Position numbers and translations under genes: made by a program
Notes under the pieces: generated by a model
What the model saw: the letters and a program-made list of their open reading frames with translations, nothing else
Databases searched by the model: none
Told to the model about the DNA's origin: nothing
In this document: in pieces, positions 47,915-60,000 of the stretch
Numbering within the stretch: position 1 is the first letter of the stretch
Layout of the letters: the number at the start of each line of letters is the position of its first letter
Assembly: GCA_003260075.1 (NCBI GenBank)
Contig: QLIY01000281.1
Span: forward strand, 5,392 to 69,391
From: Phallusia mammillata
Taxonomy: Eukaryota; Chordata; Ascidiacea; Phlebobranchia; Ascidiidae
Direction of reading: 5' to 3'
DNA length: 64,000 nucleotides

Positions 47915-49570
47915 AATTATTATCTGAATGTTATGCAAAATCAACCGTGAGATTTTAAACAGGTGAAATTACTGAAAATTGTAAGTGAAATGTAAATGTA
48001 AGGTACTACTCCAAACAGGCCTAAAGGAACGACTCAAGAATTACCTTCTGCACAAATACTATACTATAAAGTTGCCATGCATTAACATCAAATAAACTTT
48101 ATTTTTGCAAGTACAACACACAACTAATTGTCACAATATAACTTTTTAAAACAACGTCAATAAACTTTGAAAGATTGATGAACATTACATAAACGTTACG
48201 AAGCCGTAAGCAAGCTAAGCTATCGGCCGCGCCCTTGCAAACTTTTTCAAATAGGCCTACCACTAACAGTTAGCAAACAGGAACCGAGTGGTATGACAAA
48301 CACCATTTCATCGGTTAACTCGCTTCACGTGTATTTGCTGTTTAAATCGCGCACGTTAGCAAATCTGTTCAAGTTTTGCCGAGTCATGTCAGTATGCTGA
48401 AAGGCTCAATAAATATAAATTTGCCAAGTGGCTTAAGCAAAACTTTACATGTGTTATATACATCGAACATCAAGGATTTACATTGCTCTTTGAAGTATCA
48501 TTTTAAAACTTTTATGGTGTGGCCATACCTTTCACAGTGCCGCCCTTTCGCAAGTCACTTCAAACTGTTCTTATGTCACTTGCTTGCTTGGGAATTGCAA
48601 ACGAGGCTCATATATGACCGCTTTGGATTCAAACCCTATGGCAGTTCTACTCCTTGAAATTTGATGTTGTACTTTGAAGATCTTTTATTAACACCCACAT
48701 TTTGCTTTTTTCTGTTCTGTAACTGTAATTATATTTCACACCTCACGCCAAATACTTCGGTGTGGCAAATAATATTTGTAGGAAAATTTTGATGAATGTG
48801 ATGATAGAAAACAATCAATAACGCAACATGCATCAAGTGCATCGACATTCACAAAAACTGTGCAAACAAAATTTCGTCAGTCTGTCTTGACACAGCGTCA
48901 CCACTTACCACCGCATGGGTACAAAACGTCCAACAACGCGGTCAATACACAGCAAAGTGTAAGTTTGTTAGTACTCAAACGAGTAGTTAGGGTCTTGCAG
49001 TGTAAAGTAACCTTTGTTACAACTTATCAAAATCCTGATCGACAACACAGGCACGGACAGGTTATGAAAAAACTTGCGGCCGTTATGCTTCAGGAGAGCT
49101 CAACCCGAATAAGCAAACACAGTTTTATTGGCGTAGTGTTGAGCATGTGTATTAAAGTAAAAAAAAATTTGATAATTTTTTTAATTGCTCTTAGCGTGAT
49201 AAATTTATAGCAACGCTTTATGTTTTGCTCTAATGCCGCTTTGGCACAAATTCTCTTGACTAATATTTTAATAGAATTATCTTGTGTTCAAAGCGTCTGA
49301 AATACAAAACTTTGCCACCGTTACTTATCCCTAGGACTAACGAAAAATCATTCACAATATAGGTCCTAAATTGGCATCCCAACAAACTGTCAAGAGAAAC
49401 ATCTTATTTCTTCACTGAATTTTAAACGACTGAAGTATCTTCCTTCATACCTCAGTTTTAAATGCCTGTCAAAGAAAACATTTCCCCTTTTTCTTTAAAA
49501 CACTTTTTTTAAACTTTTATTTATAATTGATTTCGTTTACTTAAATTAATAATAAATGGTATCGTTTGAC
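47915..49570. other. Upstream region of GST-2, duplicated with the region upstream of GST-3
   Basis: No intact gene. Stretches near 48190-48365 and 48770-49020 match those near 51515-51690 and 52460-52735 closely, e.g. GAACCGAGTGGTATGACAAA and CAATAACGCAACATGCATCA occur in both. The right part holds the GST pseudogene and a copy of the GST-1 3' flank (to about 49330). Confidence 0.7.
49024..49128 (+). pseudogene. Truncated GST exon-4 pseudogene
   Basis: Matches the last exon of GST-1. It begins at TTATCAAAATCCTGATCGAC and runs on to GTTATGAAAAAACTTGCGGC and CGTTATGCTTCAGGAGAGCT, but about 70 bases in the middle are missing and the frame is broken. Similarity to the GST-1 3' flank continues to about 49330. 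Only the last exon is present, so this is the edge of a duplicated block rather than an old full gene. Confidence 0.85.
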
Positions 49571-51218
49571 TTATTTCTGAGCATTCAACTTTTCCTGAAT
49601 GGCAGCTGTCGCATCCTGGATAGCTTTACCATTGACAGCTTCGTTGTAGGGAAGGGCCTTCATTCGCCCTAACCAGAGTACGAGTTTGGGAAATTCACCG
49701 AAACCAGAGAACTTCAAACAGTCCAGAAACGTAACAGCGGTGTACCCAAAAAAATCTGAGAAAAAGTGTAATACTATTATTTGCATCCTGATCTAAATTT
49801 AAAACGGATTTCTTGTATGTAGCCTAATGTTTTCAATTGTAAAACAAATGGGAATGCTAAAAAGTTTACGTCCTCACCTGCAATTGTTAAGGTATCTCCA
49901 GCTAAGTACTTTCGACTTCCCAATTGATCGTCAAGAAATTTTAAAGCGGATTTCGCTACGTCCAATTTCTCATCTTTTTGTTTCTCACCACGCATAAAAA
50001 TCCCACCGATGTTCTGTCGAAAACAAACCAAGAACATATTTTGCGCAAGGCGTTTGGAAGTGGAAATATACGTAAAATGGCGCAGAAAAAAGGCCGAATC
50101 TGACTCTTATGGAGGTCTTGGACATAACTTTTAAACTTCCACATATAAATCTATGCACAATAAATATGGTTACAGCGGTCAAGGGTCTCAGCGGGCAATA
50201 AATTTACGATAAATTGACATGCATGAGAGATGTCAAAGGATTCACCTGATTTTATCCGAGTTGTTTTTATTGTGTTACTATAGCATGATGTTGTCAAAAC
50301 GTCACTATCAAAAAACTTAACGAGACTTCGTTTTTTCAACAGTGTTGCAAGTTTAATTTGTTTTCGGAATAATTTTCTAAAAAAGAAAAGAGGTCAAAGA
50401 CTAAATGAGAAAGGGACGAGAATCTCTGTCTTATCTGATTGGAGCTGCTTGTATAAAGACTGCTGTTATTGGACCCACACAAACCAGTCCCAACGTCTGC
50501 CGTTATTGACCCACACAAACCAGTCCCAACGTCTAGCGACCCATAAATACTTTTAACACCCTACCGGATTTTTTGCGAAAGCGTGCTAAGCTTACCATGT
50601 ATTCCATCATTTGATCAAAGACCCACTCCGTTATATAGAGGTACATATCGACCAACACACGTTTATCCGGGTCTGTAGGGTACAGGGATTGCTTCTCTCC
50701 TTTAGCGTACTTGTTGCAAAGATAGGCTGCGATTGCGCGGCTGAAATTGATATGAATGTATATGTCAAGCTACAAAAGTCCGAGCAAAGAGTTTGCTATT
50801 TTCGCGTTTTATTGTTTTGGTTGACACAAGTAGGAACAATGCAGAAGCTGTAATATACGTAAGTATATTATCATTTTACTATGCTCAAAGCATCCGTATG
50901 TAGGCTATCTGTGTTTCAAATTGCCAGTCATCCATGTTTCATAAAAAATGCAACCAGGTGGAGGACTGATAAACTTTTTTGCTCTCACAGAAAACATTTA
51001 AAAGGTTACGTCACATACCTTTCCGACAGTTTAAGGTTTCCATCAACGAGAGCTGGGACCTTGCCTCTTGGATTTATCGCCAAAAACTCGGGTTTTTTCT
51101 GTTCTCCTTGAAAAAGTTCGACTATTTTGGTTTCGTATTCCAGGCCAAGCGCTTTTAAAGTCATCTCGACGGAGCGACTTGGTGGGCTGATTCCATAGTG
51201 GTAAAATTCGATCACCAT
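49571..51218 (-). CDS. Glutathione S-transferase 3, delta/epsilon/theta-like
   Basis: Four exons, 51218-51019, 50740-50596, 50013-49878 and 49755-49571, give 221 residues in phase. The start is MVIEFYHYGISPPSRSVEMT, followed by INPRGKVPALVDG, SRAIAAYLCNKYAKGEK, LYPTDPDKRVLVDM, KYLAGDTLTIADFF and the end EKLNAQK. Every exon junction falls at the same codon as in GST-2. Sequence likeness to GST-2 extends into introns and 5' flank, so the duplication is recent compared with the split from GST-1. Confidence 0.93.
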
Positions 51219-54010
51219 GTTAATGATTCAATGTTATGCAAAATTAATCGTGGAACTTGTGAAATCACTGAAATTTTTAAGCGAAATATGAATGTAAGGT
51301 TATACTCCAAACAGCCTTAAAGGAATGACACTATAGTGTAGAACTGCCTTCTGCACAAATAGGCCTACTATGAAGTTTTAGCCTATTTATGAGCCTGCAT
51401 TAGCCTAACTCAAATAAACTTTATTTTTTACAAATACAACACACACTACAACTTTTTAAAACAACTTCAATAAACTTTGGAGAAATATTGTACATTACAT
51501 AAACGTGACAGAATCGAAGCGGGAGCAGACAAGCTATCGGTCGCGCCCTTGATATTTTTTCTTATTCCACTCGACGGTTAGCAAACAAGAACCGAGTGGT
51601 ATGACAAACACCTTTTCATTGGTTAACTTTTGCTCTATATTTGCTGTTTAAATCGCACACGTTAGCAAATCTATTCGAAGTTTGTCGAGTCATCTCAGTT
51701 TGCTGAAATGAGTATTTGCCAAGTGGCTAAAGCAATACAACGCAATGTGTGCTATACATCGAACGTTTAAGATTTACAACCATGGCCTAAACATCCTAAG
51801 TCAACCAAAAGTACTTTTCAAAAAATATTTATGTGTTACTGGATGTTGTCATAACTTTGCTGTGCAAAAATGACTACTGTTACTTGAAGCATTATGTTTC
51901 GGTACCACTTCTGGTGAAGAAACAATTGGCGTTACACCGGCGTTTTAAAGGTTATAATGCCACTTGCTTGCGAATTTGAAACGAATCTAAGTGTCCTATT
52001 AGCTTTGGTTTCAAACCTTATTGCAATTCCGCTCCTTGGAATTTGATGTTATACTTCGAAGGTATTTTATTGACAGCCACATATTGCTTTTTTCTGTGTT
52101 GTAATTGTATTTTACACCCAATGACGAACCATGGGTGTGATAAAACTGCAGTGGATTGAACGATTAACTCCACGGCACCATTACAGAGAAACGTAGCATT
52201 TGCAAACGAATTTTACCTACATTTCGATAGCGATTGCAATTCCTTGCGGCGGATTGAACCCTTTTCACACAGATGTTGAAGGTGAGAGTTTTGGGTCATT
52301 TTTAATGTAATTTACCGCTTTTTTGCATCGCACTGAACAGGCTAAAACCAAGTAATCATAGAAGTTGGGCATCAGAAGAAAACGCTAAAACAAACAATGA
52401 GGAGTCAATAGAGTATGGAACATACCTTTGTCATGTAACGTTCCTAGCAGCAACCATTCGTTGCAAATGATATTTGTAGGAAAATTTTGATGTATGTGAT
52501 GATAAATAACAATCAATAACGCAACATGCATCAAGTGCTTCGACATTCACAATAACTGTACAAACAAAACTTCGCCAGACTGTCTTGACACAGAGTCACT
52601 ACCGCTTACAAAGCGTCCAACAACGCGGTCAATACACCGCAATGACAGTGTTCATTTATGAAGCGTTGTTTAAGTTATTTTAATACTCAAGTCAGTAGTT
52701 AGTGTCTTACAGTGTAAAGTAAGCTTTGTTACAATTTTGAAGCCGTTTATAGTGAATTAGCTTAAAGTAAAAAAAGCAACCGACTAAATTCAAAAACAAA
52801 ACAGCAATAAACAATGACGATCGAATTTTTTTTAATTTTTGATAATTAAAAAAAATATTTAATACGTCATTACGCTCATAACATCATGGAGTCAAATGAC
52901 ATGTAATGAGAGTTTTGTCATTATTCAGCAAATTATTCTATTTTTGATAATTTGATAAGTGTTTGCACATAATTACGGGTTTGGAAACACAGCTTATACT
53001 AAGATAAGGTTTGGTTCAACCAACGTAGCTTGATTTTTAGTAGAATCTCAGAAACTACCGAGTAAGTGCATTTTCCGCATATCACACAGTCCAAAACTCG
53101 CCCCGAAAACAAGCATAAATATTATGTGAACGACTCAAAAAGCAAACGGCCAGGTTATACTAAGCAAACGTATTTTGCAAATAGGATTTTGAAATAGTAG
53201 TAAAACATACAAAAAGCCCAAGTTTTTGCTGTGTGCGGGTTATTCTTTCACTTTAGGACGGCATTGAAGAGTGTACATCGGGATCCATACCGCGACAATC
53301 AGGTAATAGTATGTAAAAACTGTGCAAAAACAATATTTTGTGTCAAATTTCAAGCAAGCTTGTCGCATAACGAAGGACTGTGTGTGTTGTTATCAGTTGG
53401 TAAAAAGTGAAACAGTTAACCTGCGGTGGAGGTCTGTGGTTTTGATGTTAAGCAGTTAAGTGTATGTGTTTTGGCCTACAAAGTGATGATAAAGCTGCAA
53501 ACAGTGTTTAATGTGTTTAGCGACATGCCATGGCAAACATTTGGCAAAAGAATATGTGAGAGTTACCCTAGTATGGTACAAATCGGTGGTTCTCAATACT
53601 GTGAGTTACACAGGCATCAAAGACCTAGATTTTACCTATCCTCTGTACTCTTCATAACGATTTTCTTTGTTTATTGTTAGGTGTATAGTCCCGGTCTATT
53701 GCTAAATTAAGTTACTTAAAAGCGTTGAATATTGTGCTTGGTGTAATTAAAGGGCCTCTGTGCAAAACTGTATCCTAAAAAAGACATGAAATATAATGCG
53801 AAGTAAAACAGATCAGTAACGGCGTACGTCCAGCAAGAAATAAACAGAAAAAATCTATCACGACAGCACAAACTTGTACATAACAAATCTCTGGAACAAT
53901 GGGCAGGAACGGCGATCATCTACGTAAGTGCGACGCAGGAAATACCCTGTACAGGTCACATGTCCGCAAGAGGGGTTACCCTAGGTCATTAGTGATGCTG
54001 CAATTCATTT
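51219..54010. other. Region between GST-3 and the PITPNM gene
   Basis: The left half is the duplicated GST upstream block (to about 52740). The rest, 52740-54010, shows only short open frames (e.g. 53426-53680) without family resemblance. Confidence 0.5.
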
Positions 54011-57000
54011 TTAGTGGATTTTCGCTTCTTTCCGCTCAACGAGCGGCTTCGTAAAGAGCCGGGGAGACCAAAGCAACCTTTCCTGAGTAAAATCTGTAAA
54101 GCAAGGCGAAAGAGTTAAAGCGCAACTCAACAATCACAAACTTAAAGGGGCAGAACAGGAAACCAAAGGTTTTTATCCAAGGGTCATAAATTAACCGACT
54201 TATTCCGTCAGATTTTAGAGGGCCGAATATTTTAGGTTTGAATCCCAAAATATAAGGAATTGCGCCAAAATGTTAAATTGATCAAAGTACATTCGTTTAA
54301 AGAATGTTAAATCACAACGCAAGGTCACAAGAGAGAGTTTTGTCCAAACAAAGCCCATTCCCCCCAAAAGGCAAACCCCAAGACATGCCCGGCCTATCTT
54401 ACAACTATGTAGTTATAAACATATTTAACTACACCAGGGGTGGGCAACCTGCGGCCCTTGATTCAAGGTTGTGCGGCCCGACCCCCCCCCCACGCTTGAA
54501 TTTGAAATGTACTGACAAACGAGTCCAACTATTATATATGTTTGAGCAGATTAATGCGCCGATGCTATTTTTTTCGACCTGGCAATATGTGGCCACAATT
54601 AAATGCGAATTTTACTTGTAGTTAAGCATATTTGGCCAGCAACGAAGTAAAATCACCTTGTGTTATACACAGGTGCGGCCCGCGAGCTAATTTTGGCTTT
54701 TGTTTTTGTCCCCACAGTAACAAAGGTTGCCCACCCCTGAACTACACAAACAAAATGAAAAATTTTCTCTGATGTTACACTTTCCACAAATATTTTATTA
54801 TATATACATGGATAAAACAAAACTTTACACACTGGTTTCAAATTTTACCTGAGCGTTAAATTTTGCAGCTTCAAGTCCTTCGGCAACAAGCTCGTTGAGG
54901 TGAACGGAATAACCGTCGCTTAACCACTGCACAACACAACACAACTTAAGTCATGTCTCTCCACGTGGATTTACTTGAAAAAGCTTTATTTAAAACTCTA
55001 AAAGATTAGGGACCAAGAAATGTACTACAAGTGAAATTGATTTTCAAATTTTTCAAATAGCGTGTTTTCGAATAAGTCTGAATCCATATTATTGTATTTT
55101 TATGATATGAAAAATAAACACGGAATTCTTATTTCAATTCACAGCAAATATGTGGAGTTTGCTCATGTGAATATCTCCAAACGAGCTAAAATTACTACAA
55201 ACGCTGCATGTTTCAAAATTATAAGTAAAAGTGGGCATTGGTGTTCGAAATGTCGCCCAGATAGCGATTTGCGCGAGTATACATTGAAAGACTCTGCAGT
55301 GAATGCTTGACGAAACTCAAAGAAACTGAGTTGTTAAGTTTGCAAAACGAGTTCAGTCGAAGTTGGGTAAATTTCAAAGACTAAACAGAACAAACTCGTT
55401 GTCAAAGGCGGATAAAATCAACGAGGCAACAATATTAACTTAGCGTAAACTTACCGAGCAGTGATGGGTTTGTTTTTTCGTCGCTTTGCCAACCACGTAA
55501 ATCCGATGAGGAGCAAGACCAAGTTGCGAGTAAACGGCGATGTCCTTGCTTGAACCGTAAGCGGCCGAGTAGTTGAGCTTGTACTGAAAAACAGTTTTCA
55601 ATTTGTAAATCTGGTTCTTACATGCTGGTATACACAAAACGAGTTGACCACAGTTATAAATGATACATAAAAGGAGTTTGACCCGAGTTGCACAAACATG
55701 CTCGTTAGCTGCAAATGCAAGTGGACCTTGTGTATATACAGTAACAAAATTATAAGCGGAACTTTTTAGGACCCGAGCGGATCAGGATCGAAGGAAACGG
55801 ACTTTTCTGATATGACTTCACAGTCGGCCATATTTGCGAAGTAATTTCAGGGTAAATCCAACTTTTATGCTCTATTTGGGCTTTTTTTTTTAATCGCCTT
55901 CGGCCCTGGCTTACAATTCTAATCAGTCCAAAATGAACAAAATTTATTTTAATTCAGAACCAAAAAAGCAAAAGATAAGCTTTCCAAGGTTTCTTAGTCT
56001 ACATTAATGTTTTGCCTGCAAAACTCTAGAAATGTTATTTTCAGTCACCTCAGTCATTAGATTCTTCAGTAAAATTGTCTTCTGTTTCATGGGGTCATGT
56101 GTCAAACCGTCGCTGAACCAAACCAAGCCATGTGGAAAGTTGTGCTGGGCCAACCACGTGGCCACTCTCTGCTTCTGCATGTCCGGACGCGCCGTGACGT
56201 AGATGATGACGTAACCCAGGTCTTGCCATATTCTTAATGAGAAATAGAACAGACAATAAAACAATCGCAGTTTTTTGGTAAATTAGCGATGGGTTTATGG
56301 GGGTTATCCGATTGGGATTAGATTAAAGCTACTATTTCCAATCATTTGACCAAAGCCACTTCTAAAACATCATCAAATATGCGAAACCCAAATTAAAACA
56401 TCATGAAATTTTTAATCAAAAAAGCGTTTGCATTAGTAATGTCCTGAAAGGTATCTAAAGCCTTTGAGGATTTTTTTGCATTTAAATCATTGTCAAATTT
56501 CCTTTACGGAACCCTGCAACCATCTGGCAGACTTCTTGAGGGCTTTTTGTTAAAAAAGATAATGGGATAAAACAAATTTACCGCGTTTTCCTTAACTTAC
56601 CGAACTACGTCGACCGCACCAGGCCGAACTTTCGGATCAGATCCCATGATCGAAACGCTCGCTGTGAACGAACCGTCGATACTGAATATGACGCAATCTG
56701 TTTGTGGGGGAAGAACTGCAAGATAGCTATCAGCGAACGAGTGGTCACCTCTGCGAGAAAAGCATGGAAAACATTTAGAACGTTTTTAGGTATGTCTGTC
56801 TCTAAAGTTCAAGAAATGTTGGCAAAAATGCATGTGGTTTATTTCTTCATAATGCAAAAAGGGTCAATCAAAAAGGTTTTCGAAAGACTTTTTTGCGTGG
56901 TGAAAAAATCACGTAGGGATTGCAAAAGACAAAGAAATCATAAAGCTTACCTGACAACCATCTTGACGGAATAAATGCCGAGACCAAGTCGTTTTTGCTC

Positions 57001-60000
57001 TGGTATTGTGAAAGTTATTTTTCCGTGGTTGTTTGTGACTTCAGTGCCGAGATGAACCCATTCCGATGCAGGGGGCTGCAAACATAAAGGCGTATGTACA
57101 TGCATCTGTAACTTAATCAAGTTCTGTGTCACAAACGGTCCTGGCTCGAAAGCAGAGGATTAATGCCTCGTGAATAAATACGAGGAAGCATAATTTTTAT
57201 TTTTAAGTTTTGAGAAATTTACCATACTTACAGGTGTCATAATGTGAATGTCAATTTTCTCTCCATTTAGAGTCACCATGTCGAGTGGTCCATACATGAA
57301 TTTGCCGCATACAGTTTGTGGGCTGTTTTCAAGCGCTATTCCGTCCTTTGCGCGGTGGTTTGACGTTATGTTCTAAAACGACAAAACATGATCTCATGCA
57401 CCCTGGTAATTAATGTTGCGATGGGGGGACTTTTTCTGTCGTTTTGAAGACAAAAAACGCAAATGTAAACATTTTTCCAAGGAAACAAAAATGTTGTGGA
57501 TTGGTGGTATACCATGCACGTATACGTATGCCATTATACGCATACACTGCCCTAACACTAATTTGAGAAAACCCCTATGCACCCATATAAATCTGCTACA
57601 CACCCCTTTGCACCTATGTACCTCTGCTACTGCTGTGGTAAACCCTTGTGTTCACGGCGTACCCAGGTTAAAGAGCGTTATGTAGGATAGTCAATGTGTA
57701 TCATGAACAAAGTCTAATATGTTTCAAAACACATTCAAACTTACTCTTAATTTAACTTGGGTTCTTTTCTTCGCCCACTTTTCACGTGGCAACGCTGGAA
57801 CAAAATTAGCTTCGTCCTGTCCGCCGTTCAGACGAACTCGCACATGTTCCTTGTGGAAAATCTAACGACAGTATGTAATAAAATACACATCCATGCCGGA
57901 AATACGGGGCTGTATAGCTTAATACACAGCTGGTAACGTAAGGGACATCGGAAAGCTACAAAACTAGTGTGGAATAGAAAATGTTCGTGACGTCACAATG
58001 CACCGAGCGTGCTAGACCAAACTGAACATTCGCGGTTTTGGCCCATCCGTAATAATTTTTATTTTATGCGCATCATTGTGTTGATCAGTTAAAACAAGTC
58101 ACCTGGCGAAGTACGAAGGCAGCGAAATCAGTTGACTCCCAGAAACTCGCGTGGAACAAATGCGGAAGTGAAGCTGTGGGAAAATCCGAAAGCACTTCCG
58201 GGTAAAAGAGAGCGAAGTCGATTCTCTTTTCTCCCCACCACCTCTCAGCGACTGTGACGTAATGGAAACGTCACCATGACAGTATCAATGTAACTAAGGC
58301 AAGCAGATGAAACACAAACACAACCAGTCGAAAATCAAAGAAATCAAACATGTCACTAAATCCAGTGTGGCGTCACAAACACAACAGTTACGTTACAATA
58401 CCTGTCGAATCAAGATGACTGCAGCGTTCAAACTGGCCCTTAAACACTGGATCATCGTCGCACGGCGAATGATCATGCACTGTTGGTTCTGATTGCGTCA
58501 TGCAAGACGTTAAAGCGTGTTGACATGGCAACAGCACCAAATTAGGTTTACATTTTATAATATGAATAAAAAATAATAGTCAGCAACGTTCACAAACAAT
58601 GGGAGCAAACAAACACAATAACAATGAAAACAAAACGGTTCACCACACGGTGCCGCAACTCACTTTGTGAGATATTGGAATTTGATTGGTTGTCAATGTA
58701 ACCAGATGAAATGCTCCACTCACTCGGGCGTCGTGACGCAAGCATCGTGACGTCACTGAACGCCTCGTTGCTTGTGCTTAGCAAATCGCCTGGCGAGTAT
58801 GATCACGTGGTTATAATGCAACCGTTGATTGGTTAAGACGTTTCAGGCTTGTTTTGTTAGTTAAAATAAAAATTTTGGTCAGTTAAAAATTATGCAATCA
58901 TTAGAAACACAATTCACAAACCTGGTAAAACAAAAGTCCACTCACATGATAAACTAAAAGGGTTGCGTTTACAAGATTGGGTTACATCGGATCATGTATA
59001 TCAACGTGTTTTTCATAATGACTGCATTCGTGTTTCAAAACATACGCTAATGCGAAGTGGCGAAACATGTGGTTAAAGAGGCGAGCTGGAATGCCAAAGT
59101 TTACAATGCTTCCCGGTTCGGTAACCACTTAACACTTTTTATTAGCGCCGTTTATCAATGCAACCACTAGAATTGGCAGTAATCAAACAAAACCCTCAAA
59201 ACCTCAACATACAGACATACAAACCTATTGACAGGGATTTTCCATCTCCGAGAGGAAATATGTCGTAGTTGGCGACGTTGATTGGTAAAAATCGAGTGAA
59301 CCTGTAGCAAAATTTTTTGGTCAAAACAAACTGTGCAACGAAATATCCGAAAAAATCTTGTACCGTTATTGCGTGACAGCTTTACAAGCCTTTAATTGGC
59401 AACACATTAATCGGAAATGTAACCGCCAAAAACAATAAACTCTTTACTTTACCCATTTTTGCATTAATAGGACCAATCCTTGAAAACCCAGTCAATTTGC
59501 ATAGAGTTCGAAAAACCTACCTCGCGTCCAGTAAAGGTTCTATTCTTGCAGATGACGGATCACCAGCATAGAATAGATTGTACATCTGGTGACAAGCCGG
59601 TTGAGCAGGAACCGACGTCACAATACCGTCGTTCGAAAGTTGCCTTAGCGCCAGAACGTAAGCAAGACTTGATCCTGGAAAACAAAAGGACCGTTAACGA
59701 TTATGCTAATATAAATTCAAATAGTTTAAAACACGGGTATTTGGCTTTATAAAAAAAAACGCTTTTTTTACCTGTTTACCTACAAATTAAACCCAATAGC
59801 CATAACGTGCCAAAGGTATTTGCTTACCCAGTCAACTTATTCTTAGAATAAAACCGTTAAACGGTACCGACAATTAAAAATCTAAAACACCGAACTAAAC
59901 ATTACACGATGATATTGAATCAATGATCTACGTACCCAACACGAAAAACTCAGAAACTTCGAAATCCAGCTTGCCGTTGACGTCAATCACTGATGACGTC

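Larger units (their letters stand above)
45790..52740. repeat. Tandem segmental duplication containing GST-2 and GST-3
   Basis: Unit A runs from the last exon of GST-1 through GST-2 and its upstream region. Unit B runs from the truncated exon-4 pseudogene (49024) through GST-3 and its upstream region to about 52740. The order of homologous blocks is the same in both. Unit A alone has the 329-base SINE-like insertion. Confidence 0.8.

Noticed and set aside
49024..49128. Fourth functional GST
   Set aside because: Only a deleted, frameshifted last exon is present.
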